From positions 2,976,001-3,040,000 of the forward strand of contig OY762508.1 in NCBI GenBank assembly GCA_963665975.1: DNA of 64,000 nucleotides, read 5' to 3'. The position numbers were made by a program, and so were the translations under genes. The DNA is from G963665975 sp963665975. Its GTDB lineage: Bacteria > Bacteroidota > Rhodothermia > Rhodothermales > Bin80. The first letter of the stretch is position 1. The number at the start of each line of letters is the position of its first letter. This document shows positions 36,155 to 45,912 of the stretch, piece by piece. Under the pieces are notes generated by a model. It searched no databases, was not told the origin of the DNA, and saw only the letters and a program-made list of their open reading frames with translations.

Positions 36155-38566
36155 ATGATGCGCCCAATGCGTGTACTTCTTGTTCTTGTTTGCTGCCTGG
36201 TTGCGCCATCGGCGCAAGCGCAGGAATCTTCTCTCACGGTAGAACAGATCATGCAGGATCCGACCACCTATATAGGGGATTGGCCGTCGGCGCCGTTCTG
36301 GTCTGAAGACGGCGAAACTCTATATTTCCGGTGGAATCCGATGGGCCTTTTTCCAAGCGATTCCCTGTTCAAGGTAGGGCACGCTGGTGGAGACCCTGTG
36401 CAGGTTCCTCCCGCCGAACGGCGTAATTTGGGACCTATATTTGACGGCTGGAATCATGCGGAGCATGTGTACGATGCCACACTATCGCGCAAGGTGTATG
36501 AGCGAGATGGAGATCTATTCCTGTACAACCTTCACGCGAACGACCGCGTTCGCCTGACGCAAACACGGGATCGCGAGAGTAATCCACGGTTTGTCCCAAG
36601 CGGAGAGGCGATCATCTTCACCCGTGACAACAATCTATTCCGACTGGACCTCTCCGCGGGAGCCGTTCGGCAACTCACTGACTTGCGCGACGGGCGAGTG
36701 CCTGAAGAAAAGGACCCGGATGATCAGGACGCCTATCTGGAGGTGCAGCAGCGGGATCTCTTTGTCTACATTCACGATCGGCAAGAGGAGGAAGAAGCGC
36801 GTGAAGCAAGCCGTGACCGAGACCGGGAGGCGGAGTCTCCCCCGCCCACGCACTACTTGGGTGGGGCGTCGGCGCAGCAGCTCCGCATGGATCCACAAGG
36901 GCGCTTTGTGTCCTTTGTAGCCACACGCCAGCAGACGCCGAGCAAACGGACGAGCGCCATGCAGTTTGTGACCGAAAGCGGGTACGCTGAGGAGTTGACG
37001 GCGCGTCCCAAGGTAGGTGTCCCGTCGGAGGGATCGACGCTGCATGTGCAAGACCTGTCGCGTGACACTACCTATCAGATCGATCTGCACCAGGTATCGG
37101 GAGCAAATGATGTCCCGCAATACCAGCAGGAGCAGGGTGTAGAGGTCGATTCGAGCAAGACCAGGCGTCAATTGTATGCGTATGGTCCCTGGTGGAGCGG
37201 CGACGGTCGGTTTGCGGTGCTGGAAGTGCGGGCGCGCGACAATAAGGATCGCTGGATTGTCCGTCTGGACCCGGAAAGTGGCGTGCTCACTGTACTGGAT
37301 CGACAGCATGACGAGGCGTGGATTGCAGGGCCGGGGATTTCGTGGTTCGGGAACAGCAGCTCGATGGGTTGGCGTCCGGACAATCGCAGATTTTATTATC
37401 AGAGCGAAAAAACGGGGTTCAGTCATCTCTATACGGTAGACGTAGAAACGGGCGAGGTCTCGCAGCTGACGAGTGGCGCTTTCGAAGTCTTCGATCCTCG
37501 ACTATCTCGCAGCGGAGACTTCTTCACATTTACGAGTAGCCAGGGGTCGCCCCATGAGCGGCATGTCTTCCGGATGTCGGTGGGCGGCGGTGCGCCCGTT
37601 CAGCTCACTTCCATGCCAGGGCGCATAGAAGCAGCAGTTAGCCCGGATGGCGGCACGTTGGCGCTACGCCACTCATTTATCAACCGCCCACCGGAAATCT
37701 TCCTGCAGAGTGGATCGGAAGATCCGGTGCGCATCACGCATTCGCAGACGGAGACATGGTTGGCTTATCCGTGGCGTGTCCCCGAAACCGTTCGGATCGA
37801 GGCCTCCGACGGAGCCATGGTGCCTGCTCACCTGTTCATCCCGGAAGTAAGCAATGGAGCCGCCGTGCTCTTCGTTCACGGCGCAGGCTATCTACAAAAC
37901 GTGCACAATGGCTGGAGCAGCTACTATCGCGAGTATATGTTCCACAACCTGCTTGTGGACCTTGGCTATACCGTGATGCAACTGGACTTTCGGGCCTCGG
38001 CGGGGTATGGCCGCAACTGGCGTACGGCCATTTATCGGCACATGGGCGGACGCGACCTGCAGGATTATGTGGATGCCTCCAGATACCTCAGCAAGACATA
38101 CGACATCGATCCGGAGCGTATCGGCATTTACGGCGGTTCCTACGGTGGGTTTATTACGCTCATGGCGCTGTTTACAGAGCCGGAGCATTTTGGCGCGGGC
38201 GCCGCCTTGCGCAGCGTCACTGACTGGGCACACTACAATCACACGTACACGGCCAATATTCTCAATACGCCGGCGACCGATTCCCTGGCGTTTGCGCGTA
38301 GCTCTCCCATCAACTTCGCTGAAGGCCTTGAGGACCCGTTATTGATGCCGCACGGAATGGTTGATCTCAATGTGCAGTTCCAGGATGTGGTACGCCTCGC
38401 CCAGCGTCTGATAGAGCTCGGGAAAGAAAATTGGGAGCTCGCTGTGTACCCGATTGAGGGGCACGGTTTTCAGGAGCCCAGTAGTTGGATTGACGAGTAC
38501 CGTCGCATACTGAAGCTTTTTGAGAAGCATGTGGGCCGGGTGCCCCAGGATGATCGTGACCGCTAG
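36155..38566 (+). CDS. S9 family (prolyl oligopeptidase-type) exported peptidase
   Basis: An exported 803-residue serine peptidase: signal peptide (LLVLVCCLVAPSAQA), N-terminal beta-propeller with WD40-like/TolB-like strands (about 60-540), then an alpha/beta hydrolase domain. The catalytic triad is visible: S662 in YGGSYGGF, D737 in HGMVDLNV and H770 in EGHGF. Family members are dipeptidyl- or oligopeptidases taking small peptides in the periplasm. A second possible start is ATG 36167. The stop TAG (38564-38566) lies 8 bases before the IS630 target TA, so the element just missed the gene. Confidence 0.9.
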   Translation: MMRPMRVLLVLVCCLVAPSAQAQESSLTVEQIMQDPTTYIGDWPSAPFWSEDGETLYFRWNPMGLFPSDSLFKVGHAGGDPVQVPPAERRNLGPIFDGWNHAEHVYDATLSRKVYERDGDLFLYNLHANDRVRLTQTRDRESNPRFVPSGEAIIFTRDNNLFRLDLSAGAVRQLTDLRDGRVPEEKDPDDQDAYLEVQQRDLFVYIHDRQEEEEAREASRDRDREAESPPPTHYLGGASAQQLRMDPQGRFVSFVATRQQTPSKRTSAMQFVTESGYAEELTARPKVGVPSEGSTLHVQDLSRDTTYQIDLHQVSGANDVPQYQQEQGVEVDSSKTRRQLYAYGPWWSGDGRFAVLEVRARDNKDRWIVRLDPESGVLTVLDRQHDEAWIAGPGISWFGNSSSMGWRPDNRRFYYQSEKTGFSHLYTVDVETGEVSQLTSGAFEVFDPRLSRSGDFFTFTSSQGSPHERHVFRMSVGGGAPVQLTSMPGRIEAAVSPDGGTLALRHSFINRPPEIFLQSGSEDPVRITHSQTETWLAYPWRVPETVRIEASDGAMVPAHLFIPEVSNGAAVLFVHGAGYLQNVHNGWSSYYREYMFHNLLVDLGYTVMQLDFRASAGYGRNWRTAIYRHMGGRDLQDYVDASRYLSKTYDIDPERIGIYGGSYGGFITLMALFTEPEHFGAGAALRSVTDWAHYNHTYTANILNTPATDSLAFARSSPINFAEGLEDPLLMPHGMVDLNVQFQDVVRLAQRLIELGKENWELAVYPIEGHGFQEPSSWIDEYRRILKLFEKHVGRVPQDDRDR

Positions 38567-39613
38567 CGTCCTGTATCAGAAATGCGTGTACAGTAGTCCT
38601 TCAATGGTTCCAGGATGTCGTCTGCAGCTCTCGTCCAGATGAAGGGTTTGGGGTTCTCGTTGTACACGGCACGATAGTCCTCGATGGCTTGCTCGATTTC
38701 CCGGGTGCTTCGGTAGCTCCCCCGCCGGATCTGTTTGTTCGTAATCTCTGAGAACCAGCGTACGACCTGATTGAGCCAGGATGCACTGGTCGGAGTGAAG
38801 TGAAGATGGTAGCGCGGGTGTCTGAGAAGCAAATAGTGGATCATTGCAGTCTTGTGGGTACCGTAGTTGTCGAGAACCAGATGGGCATCCAGTTCTTTGG
38901 GGATCGCTTTCTCAATGACCGCCAGAAACTTCTTGAACTCGATGGACCGGTGGTGCGGGTAGAATCTCCCAATGACTTCGCCCGTGGCAATGTTCGGGGC
39001 AGCAAAGAGCGAGGTCACTCCGTTGCGTTTGTAGTCATGGTCTGCCGGGCTGGTGTCCCCGGACGCAGCGGAAGCATCGGCTGGGCGCGGTCGAGTGCAT
39101 GGATCTGCGACTTCTCGTCCACGCAGAGTACGACCGCCCGCTCTGGCGGGGCCATGTAGAGTCCGACGATGTCCCGCACCTTCTCAAAAGAATAGGGGAT
39201 CAGCCGAAAGCCCGCCAGATCCGGTTCACCGTCGCAGAAATCAGGCCGCACGCCTTCGCCATCGAGCACGTGCTCCACTGGCTGGCTCCCTGCGACATCG
39301 ACTCGAGTGTGGCCACCACAACCCGTTCTACATTCGAGTCGCTGACCGTGCGCGGGGTACCCGGCCTCGGCTCGTCCAACAGGCCGTCACATCCCTTCTC
39401 AATGAATCGCTGGCTCCATTTACCGACCGCCGCACGGGTTGTATCCAGGCGGGCCACTACGCTCCGGTCGCTCTCGTCCTCAACAGACGCCAGTACAATC
39501 CGAGCACGCAGCGCAAGGGTCTGCCCGGTCTTGGACCGCCGGAGCCAGTGTACAAACTTCTCTCGATGTCTGTCGTCGATCTCAGGAAGCGCTCGCGTGT
39601 GGTGATTCGCCAT
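38563..39613 (-). pseudogene. IS630 transposase, two frameshifts
   Basis: The N-terminal part from ATG 39613 (MANHHTRALPEIDDRHREK) has the helix-turn-helix region DRSVVARLDTTRAAVGKWSQRF and ends near 39200. The DDE core continues in a second frame (FEKVRDIVGLYMAPPERAVVLCVDEKSQI, first Asp in CVDEKSQ) to about 39040. A third frame follows (AHLVLDNYGTHK with the second Asp; TPTSASWLNQVVRWFSEITN with the Glu in the last motif). All catalytic residues remain. The reading frame runs out of the element and uses a TAG at 38563-38565 in flanking DNA. Confidence 0.85.
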
Positions 39614-39696
39614 GGCATCGCCTCCCTTTGAATTCCCTGAAAGTTACGGGGGCAATATACATACCACATGATGATATACTGTGCAGGAATTTGTGA
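38576..39696 (-). mobile_element. IS630-family insertion sequence with both ends
   Basis: An 1121-base element bounded by imperfect 20-base inverted repeats: TCAGAAATGCGTGTACAGTA at 38576-38595 and, on the other strand, TCACAAATTCCTGCACAGTA at 39696-39677 (16 of 20 identical). TA dinucleotides flank both ends (38574-38575 and 39697-39698), as expected for IS630/Tc1-type TA target duplication. The transposase is broken by frameshifts, so the copy is probably not autonomous. A second, truncated left end of the same family is at 47020. Confidence 0.85.
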
Positions 39697-39724
39697 TATG
39701 GAATACTAGGTGTGATGTCCTCCA

Positions 39725-40102
39725 CTACAATTTATTTTTGAGTCTGTCAAGCTTCTTCAGTCGTTTCTTGTACAGTTTTGGATCGCGGGAGTATGTCTCC
39801 ATCAGTTCGCCAGCAATACGGGAGTCGGCCGTTTCCATTCCGCATCTTGAGCAATGGTACATCAGAGTCCCTGATGGGCTAAGGAACCAAGATTGGACCT
39901 CGATGCCGCCTTCTTTTTTCGCAATGCTGGTATGCGGACACGTCATCTGTATTCTTTCTTTCAGGCGTTCACGGCTCAATTCCCTCCAACGATTTATATC
40001 CAAGGTGATACCAACTTTCACTGTAACAGCCACTATTGCTAAGACCACGATCGCAGCGGCGAACTCCCAAAAGGTGCTAGGTAGAATGTCCATGGCAGAC
40101 AA
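39725..40102 (-). CDS. Small membrane protein with zinc-ribbon-like cysteines
   Basis: A 125-residue protein that begins with one membrane segment (FWEFAAAIVVLAIVAVTVKVGI). A charged linker follows, then a CPH/CSRC arrangement (MTCPHTSIA and YHCSRCGMET), suggesting a small zinc ribbon facing the cytoplasm, and a basic tail ends it (KKRLKKLDRLKNKL). No family is recognised. It lies just outside the IS630 element and may be cargo of the accessory region. Codon pattern and intact frame favour a real gene. Confidence 0.55.
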   Translation of the reverse strand: MSAMDILPSTFWEFAAAIVVLAIVAVTVKVGITLDINRWRELSRERLKERIQMTCPHTSIAKKEGGIEVQSWFLSPSGTLMYHCSRCGMETADSRIAGELMETYSRDPKLYKKRLKKLDRLKNKL

Positions 40103-40525
40103 CCTCTAAACATTGTGCGCAAGGGTAAGGCTCACCATCCCGTAGAGCAAAAGGTTCCCCAAACCAATTCCGCCCACTATCTGGAGCAAGGCTTCCTTGC
40201 TTACTGGTCTAGGAGTCTGGTGACGCCATTGCGCTTGGCGCGTGCGCTGCATGTGTAGGCGGCGAGGACGCGGGAATACGACGTAGCTAGTGCCTGGCAG
40301 AAAACGTGTTTTGCGTGCCAGAATCGCCTTTTTCAGAGGGTCGAAAAGTCGGTTATGCTACCCAGTCTGGCAATCGGCTTCCCGACCGACCTTAACAGGG
40401 CCGCCGGAGCGTTTTCTCGGCCCGATTATGCGTGGATACACGCCGATCTCGTACCTGTTGGCCCCGCCTCTGCCTTGCGCCGTTAGCCGGACGCCCGATC
40501 TCCCGCTCCGTACAGGCGCTTGCAG
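40103..40525. other. Gap between small membrane protein and ISNCY remnant
   Basis: No coding sequence is supported in these 420 bases. They probably contain the promoter of the minus-strand 39725 gene and, in the right half, the end of the ISNCY-type element. Clear terminal inverted repeats for that element were not found. Confidence 0.45.
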
Positions 40526-42058
40526 CTACGCAGCAAGCCGTTGTCGTCGGCGCTTCTCGCGTTTACGGTCTCTCTCTCGCTCCAACGCGCCGATGCGTTG
40601 GATGTTGGCCGCCACCACAGCGGTCCCGACGACTCGCTCGAAATCCTCCTTGCTGACCACACGCACCCGCTCCAGTCCACGCTGATTCAGGTTGTTCATC
40701 GCCGATTCCACACCTGGATGCCGACGGCGCGCCTCCTTGAACTCCGCGACGCTCTGCCGCGTGCGCTCTGCCTTGGTCATATTCCCGGTTTTCGGCATCG
40801 CCGTCACGTCCAGCAATTGATCCAGTCTGGTACGCAAGTTGTGACTGTAAAAGCCTCGATCGAACGAGGTGATCCGCAGTTCTGGAACGTGCTTCTGGAC
40901 CTGGATCACCAGCTCCTCTGCACTATCCCCGTCGGAGCCTTCCCAGAGGATCACATGCCCCAGCACGAACTGGTGCCAATCCTCGATGATCGCTACCGGA
41001 ACACCCAACTCCACCGGCGTGCCAGCCTTACCCTTCGATATCCAGCGCGTGTAGGGCCGGAAGATGGAAAACACCTTCTCCTGTTGCGGAATCGTTTCGC
41101 CTTGGAGTATCTCTATCTGACTGGTAAACAACGCAAGGTAGTCCCGAACCGGTGTAATCTCCTTCTGCGCCTCACGCAAAGCGTTACGCCGCGCAATGGC
41201 CGCCTGCCCATCCTCCTCCACCATGGCCGCTTCCATGATGGCCAGCGTTGTTCCCAGTTTCCTGGCCTTGGTGTCATACCTGCGGCACAGCCGCAGGTAC
41301 GCCTTGACGCCTTTGCGATTGCGCCAGTACTGCATGTGCGCACCTTCGAAAAAGCCTTGTACACCTTCTTGGAATGATACCGGTGTTGCCGCCAGCCGGG
41401 CAACTGAAACGCCTTGGCCGAAGCCGCGCATGTCCTGATCAGACACCGCATCGTATCCCACAACAGGCTGACGTCGGTGGGGTAATGCACGGGGGTCTTG
41501 ACCACCTTCGAATCACATCGACCGACCAGTTTTTCGCCCTGCTTGTGTCCCGCCTTCTTGTGCCCCAACTTCACCAGCAACTGGTTCGCCGCGTCAAGCA
41601 AGGTGGAGGACAGCGCACGCACGTTGTCCTGAATCGTTTGCCGATTATACGTGGTCTCGTCTCCATCGCCGTGGCCCATCATCTGGCGCAAGATCTTCAA
41701 TTGATTTGCCAAGAGAGCGAGCCGGTCGTAGTCACAGTTGATGGCCTGTTTGAGGCCGGCGAGCACGAAGGTGCGCCATAGATCCATGCCGGGGCGTCCT
41801 CGGTCCTTGCGCGTGTTCGGTTTAAAATACTTTCGTAGCAGATCAAACAGTTTTTCTCGGGTCTCGGTGTCTCGGTAGATGCACTGCAGCCCGTAGAGGT
41901 AGACGACAATATCGTCCCGACTCTTGCAATCCAGGGGAATGTCTTCGATGCGAATCTTATCGAAGGCGAGTTGGAAGTCGAATACGATGCGGATGGGACC
42001 AGAGGTTAATTGAGCGAAGATGGCATGTTTTGCGTGTAATGAAGGCCAAAAGAGGCCG
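40526..42058 (-). pseudogene. ISNCY-type transposase, frameshifted
   Basis: On the minus strand the N-terminus can be read from about 42058 (PIRIVFDFQLAFDKIRIEDI, then DDIVVYLYGLQCIYRDTETREKLFDLLRKYF, then GRPGMDLWRTFVLAGLKQA) without a good start codon. It passes through the DDE first Asp in LVGRCDSKVVKTPVHYPTDV. At about 41345-41355 it shifts frame after HSKKVYKAFSK, in a run of T/A, and continues as AHMQYWRNRKGVKAYL down to the stop at 40526 (second half FDRGFYSHNLRTRLDQLL). Family blocks are those of ISNCY transposases. Not functional as it stands. Confidence 0.78.
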
Positions 42059-42060
42059 GA

Positions 42061-42486
42061 TTGTTCCGGAACTGGAGCAAATAAAGTGGTCTGATAATCT
42101 TGTTAATTATATCTTTATAATAAATTCTTCCAGGCACTAGCTAAAAGAATGAAGAATGCCAAGGAGATGCGTCTGATTGACATCGAGATCAAGCGATGCG
42201 ACGAAATGAGTTCCTGAATTGCCTAGGGAATATCATCCCATAGAGCACAGGTGGTAGTACCAAGCCGTGTCATCCTCTTCATCCGCGGGAAAACTTCCGC
42301 TGTTCGTGTCCACAGTCCTTGATCCCAACCCTGCTCTTTCTGCGGCATGGTGGGCTGCACCATTCGCCAGGAGCGCTCCCCTACGGCCTGTTGCAAGGAA
42401 TCATGCTGTCTGAAGTGCAAATGTGTACCCTGGGTGTGGACAGCACACTCCATAGTTTCCTGATCCGACAACTTGCCGGAGAGAAT
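42061..42486. other. Unassigned stretch between ISNCY and relaxase remnants
   Basis: No recognised gene. A minus-strand frame at 42223-42471 (82 codons, starting MSDQETMECAVHTQGTHLHF) lies 15 bases after the relaxase pseudogene stop and could be a leftover mobilization-operon gene. It matches no family I know, so it is not called as a gene. Confidence 0.4.
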
Positions 42487-42606
42487 CTATACCTTACTTA
42501 TCGTCGCAGCGATTTCCCGCTCCACGCTCTCCAGACGACTGATCTCAAGTTGCGAAGGTATGCGGCGCAGGGCCTCGCTGGTGTCTGCTACTCTGATCAG
42601 GCCTAA

Positions 42607-44119
42607 CAGTCCGTGGATAAAGTCATGGGTTGCGGCGTTTAGGCATGGATAAGAGTACACCTACACAAGGGCAAAGTCCGACGGCAATGGCATTAGGCAA
42701 ACGATGCAGGGTAGCAGGAGTTGTACGTGGCGACCGACAGTATTTGGTCGCTGGGCAACGTGTTTTACCGGTCGTTGAACGGTTTGTTGGAGGAGCACGG
42801 ATTTGACGATTTTGCGGAGGAGGCGTGTCGGGAGTTTTACGCGGATACCCGTGGTCGGCCGGGGGTACCACCGGGCGTGTATTTCCGGATGTTGATGGTG
42901 GGGTATTTGGAAGGCCTGGGTTCGGAGCGCGGGATTGCGTGGCGGTGTGCGGATTCGATTTCGCTGCGGGAGTTTTTGGGCTGTGGATTGCGTGGGAATC
43001 CGCCGGAGCATTCCACGTTGTCGAAGACGCGGAAGCGTATAAGTTTGGAGGCTCATGCAGCCGTGTTCAGTTTCGTGATCACGCTGCTGAAAGAGTCGGG
43101 GCTGCTTAGTGGTCAGACGTTGGGGGTGGACGCGACGACATTGGAGGCGAATGCGGCGATGCGGTCCATCGTGCGCCGTGAAAGCGGCATGGCGTACGAG
43201 ACGTGGCTGGAGCAGTTGGCCCGTTCTTCGGGGATTGAGACGCCGACGCGGGCGGATCTGGCGAAGCTGGACCGGAATCGTGCAGGGAAGGGCTCGAACA
43301 AGGACTGGATGCATCCGCAGGATCCGGAGGCACGCATCACGAAGATGAAGGACGGCAGGACGCACTTGTCCCACAAGCTGGAGCATGCGGTGGATCTGGA
43401 GACGGGGGCGATCGTGGCGACGACAGTACAGACCATGGACGGTGGGGACACGGCGTCGCTGACCAAGACGCTGGACGAGGCAGAGCGGCAGTTGGCGAAG
43501 GTGGACTTGGCCGCGAAGGAAGTGGTGGCCGACAAGGGTTACCACTCGAACAAGACGATGACGGACATGAAGCGGCGCGGACAGCGCAGCTATGTAAGCG
43601 AGCCCAATCGGGGCAGACGCAACTGGAAGGACAAGCTTGAGGCGCAGAAGGCGGTATATGCCAATCGGCGGCGGATCCGGGGCAATCGCGGAAAGCGTTT
43701 GTTGCGGCAACGAGGGGAGAAGGTAGAACGTACGTTTGCACACCTGCTTGAGACTGGAGGGCTGCGACGGGTTCATGTGTGCGGGCAGGAGGAGATCCGA
43801 AAACGCATGCTTATCCAGGCGGCGGCTTTCAATCTCGGCCTTCTCATGCGCAAGCGGTGCGGCTTCGGCACTCCGCGCGGGCTACAGGGGCTTGCTGCGG
43901 CGAGCGCGGCACTCAACGTGCAGGCCACATGCGCGATATCGTCCTTTTTTCGCCTGCTCCAGTCGCAGTCTTGGCTTCACAGAGCCAAAATGGCCATCTC
44001 AGGCTTGATTCGAGACCGGGTGTGCCCTGCAAACGCCATTGTCCAAAATCCGACTTCCCCGTGCGAGGCTAACTGAACCTGCACGCAACTGCCCAAGAAT
44101 ACTCTTTATCCACGGGCTG
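42607..44119 (+). mobile_element. IS5-type insertion sequence with CTAA target duplication
   Basis: A 1513-base element. Terminal repeats are CAGTCCGTGGATAAAG (42607-42622) and, on the other strand, CAGCCCGTGGATAAAG (44119-44104), 15 of 16 identical. CTAA occurs immediately outside each end (42603-42606 and 44120-44123), fitting the YTAR four-base duplication of IS5-group elements. The transposase is intact, so this is the youngest and possibly active element here. It is inserted in the relaxase pseudogene. Confidence 0.85.
42727..44076 (+). CDS. IS5/IS1182-type DDE transposase
   Basis: An intact 449-residue transposase. GTG 42727 is preferred over TTG 42721 because AGGAG at 42716-42720 stands 6 bases before it. 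The N-terminal helical region (DUF772-like: RGRPGVPPGVYFRMLMVGYLEGL, HSTLSKTRKRI) precedes the DDE domain. The Asp residues are in LGVDATTLEANAA and VVADKGYHSNKT, and the Glu in RGEKVERTFAHLLETGG. The basic NRGRRNWKDK linker is also typical. It lies entirely within the inverted repeats at 42607 and 44119. Confidence 0.9.
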   Translation: MATDSIWSLGNVFYRSLNGLLEEHGFDDFAEEACREFYADTRGRPGVPPGVYFRMLMVGYLEGLGSERGIAWRCADSISLREFLGCGLRGNPPEHSTLSKTRKRISLEAHAAVFSFVITLLKESGLLSGQTLGVDATTLEANAAMRSIVRRESGMAYETWLEQLARSSGIETPTRADLAKLDRNRAGKGSNKDWMHPQDPEARITKMKDGRTHLSHKLEHAVDLETGAIVATTVQTMDGGDTASLTKTLDEAERQLAKVDLAAKEVVADKGYHSNKTMTDMKRRGQRSYVSEPNRGRRNWKDKLEAQKAVYANRRRIRGNRGKRLLRQRGEKVERTFAHLLETGGLRRVHVCGQEEIRKRMLIQAAAFNLGLLMRKRCGFGTPRGLQGLAAASAALNVQATCAISSFFRLLQSQSWLHRAKMAISGLIRDRVCPANAIVQNPTSPCEAN

Positions 44120-45269
44120 CTAAGCCCGTCTTGCGGGGTACAGCTTACAGCCCCCCTCACCCCATCCTCTCCGGATGGGCACAGAATACCTCGATGGCGT
44201 GATTCAGAGAATGAGTATCGGCCAACTGTCAAAACGCGCGGTGAGTCTCCAGCGGATGTTGATACACCTGCGTGAAGGCCTTGCGGAACGCCTGGGCGCG
44301 AAGTATCGCACGGTAACGCTGCATATAGACATCCTCAATCACGTACCGGGTACGGTTGTGTGCCTCCTGCACCTCACGTACGGCTTGGTGTTGCTCACGC
44401 ACGGCCTCGCAGACATGCAAGTCAATGTAGACCGACCGCAATGTGGGATCTGACCGCCTATGGCGGTAGGCGTCTTGCTACGCACCACGACGGACGGAAC
44501 GAAGCAGCAGAGGCAGAGGATCATCCACGCCGTCATCCAGATACGGCTGCAGCAACCGACCGTACCGCATTTCCAGCTACGGACGGCTACCCAGCGAAGT
44601 GATACAGCACCCGCCCACGCGGCGGCCATCGGTCCTTACTAGGCCCCGAGAACGGGCCTCGATGTGCAAGCCATGGCCCCGTAGTACCTTGGTCAACTCT
44701 TACTCGTTAGCCTGTGATAGCGCAGGTCCGGCCGCTTAGTGGACCTCGCGGGCAAAATCGCGGGCGTCACGGCGACTCTCTGAGCGGGAATGCTCGGGGC
44801 TTTCGGTGCCCTTACCACTAGCATGATGCCCCGGGACATGCACCAGATCCCAGCGCCGCTACAGCTACCGCAGCGTGCGCTCGATCTGGCGATAGTCGTG
44901 GTTGGCACCCAAGCTTTGCCCGCTTCTGGATGAACACGGTTCACCATCACATGCGCGTACGAGTCCGCCGTGTCGCGGGGTGCCACCAGCCAGACTTGAT
45001 GATCCTGCAAGCCCAAATCTTTCAGCACTACTTCGCACGCCGCTCCCATTTGTGCGCGAGTCGGTAGATCCTCTGTCGCAAGCGCCAGACTCGCGTGGTA
45101 CACCGGCTTCTTGCAGCGACTCGATTGCACTGCCGCTACGCGCTTCTCCGTTGCGATTCTCCAAGAAGCAGGTTGCGCTTCCTGGTCCACGCGACGCGAT
45201 CCAGGCCGCCGGATCACATCAGGTAACGCGAGATGCCTTCGAAATCCCACCCTTGGGTGAACTTGCGGA

Positions 45270-45586
45270 TCATAGACGAAACTGAATGGACAGAACCTCG
45301 GCCAGCACCGAGCGTAACTCCGATGCCTAGGGCAAACGGCGGGATGAGCAAACTGGTTCAGGTTGTTGCCGATGCACGAGAAGGCGTGATACGCCGCGTT
45401 GTTGACCTTCGTGCTCAGCGGGGCTTCCAGCCCTGCGTCACGCAGATGGACCCTGGAGCGCAGGCCCGCCCGCATGGCTTTTTTCGTGATGGTGATTAGG
45501 TCCTTATTCAGACTCACCATCAGATGATGCCGCCAGCGCGAATTCTCCGGCAGGCGCGGACGACCACCCTTACCACGGGACAACAC
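45270..45586 (-). pseudogene. mobC: Mobilization accessory protein MobC, frameshifted
   Basis: The frame from 45586 reads GKGGRPRLPENSRWRHHLMVSL, then STKVNNAAYHAF-x-CIGNNLNQFAHPA, the ribbon-helix-helix relaxosome protein family signature ending in IGNNLNQ-A. After a frameshift near 45335 it ends ASELRSVLAEVLSIQFRL, with a TGA (45272-45270) overlapping the relaxase ATG (ATGA). This is the usual mobC-mobA coupling, preserved in dead genes. Upstream of it lies the oriT-like hairpin region. Confidence 0.68.
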
Positions 45587-45610
45587 CCCTCCCGCGCTTG
45601 CACGGGCCCT

Positions 45611-45660
45611 CGTCCTCTAGGACGAGCGAGCGTTTTCGCCCCGCGGAAACATCGCTCGCT
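45611..45660. other. oriT-like hairpin cluster upstream of mobC
   Basis: Two inverted repeats are adjacent: CGTCC-TCTA-GGACG (45611-45624) and AGCGAGCG (45625-45632) with CGCTCGCT (45653-45660), 20-base loop. They stand just upstream of the mobC start, where the transfer origin of MobA/MobC plasmids normally lies. No nic consensus could be identified. The rest of 45587-45912 contains nothing recognisable. Confidence 0.35.
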
Positions 45661-45912
45661 TAGCAGTCGTTTGGCGGCTGCCTAGCATACATGACGGTAA
45701 AACGCGTGTCGCGCGCGCCGCCACGCTCCTGCTTCAGACCCATCACATCATTTCTTAATCGTAACCGACCCGCAGCATCGATGTACGGCTGCCGCTGTGC
45801 GCTTTAGAGTTAGGCTGGATATGCAGCCCTAATACAGGTTTGTTCATAATGACACCGCCACCTTGAAACCGTACCTTGTTACCATCTTGTTGTCACAAAC
45901 GGCACGAATGTT

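Larger units (their letters stand above)
42487..45273 (-). pseudogene. mobA: Plasmid mobilization relaxase (MobA/VirD2-like), decayed and interrupted by an IS
   Basis: From ATG 45273 the minus strand gives MIRKFTQGWDFEGISRYLM, a stop, then GLDRVAWTRKRNLLLGE. After a frameshift it gives KKPVYHASLALATEDLPTRAQM, then DTADSYAHVMVNRVHPEAGKAW. These are the relaxase motifs of the MobA/VirD2 group (KPVYH-SLSWAPED; HVHVVVNRVHPETGKAW), with the first His of the HxH metal motif changed to Tyr. Further pieces follow to 44124 (VYQHPLETHRAF, QLADTHSLNHAIEVFCAHPER). Beyond the IS insertion the C-terminus resumes at 42606 as LGLIRVADTSEALRRIPSQLE and stops at 42487. Multiple stops and frameshifts: clearly dead. 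Confidence 0.75.

Noticed and set aside
42661..43776. Minus-strand open frame of 371 codons over the IS5-type transposase
   Set aside because: Proline/arginine-rich composition, antisense to an intact DDE transposase; shadow.
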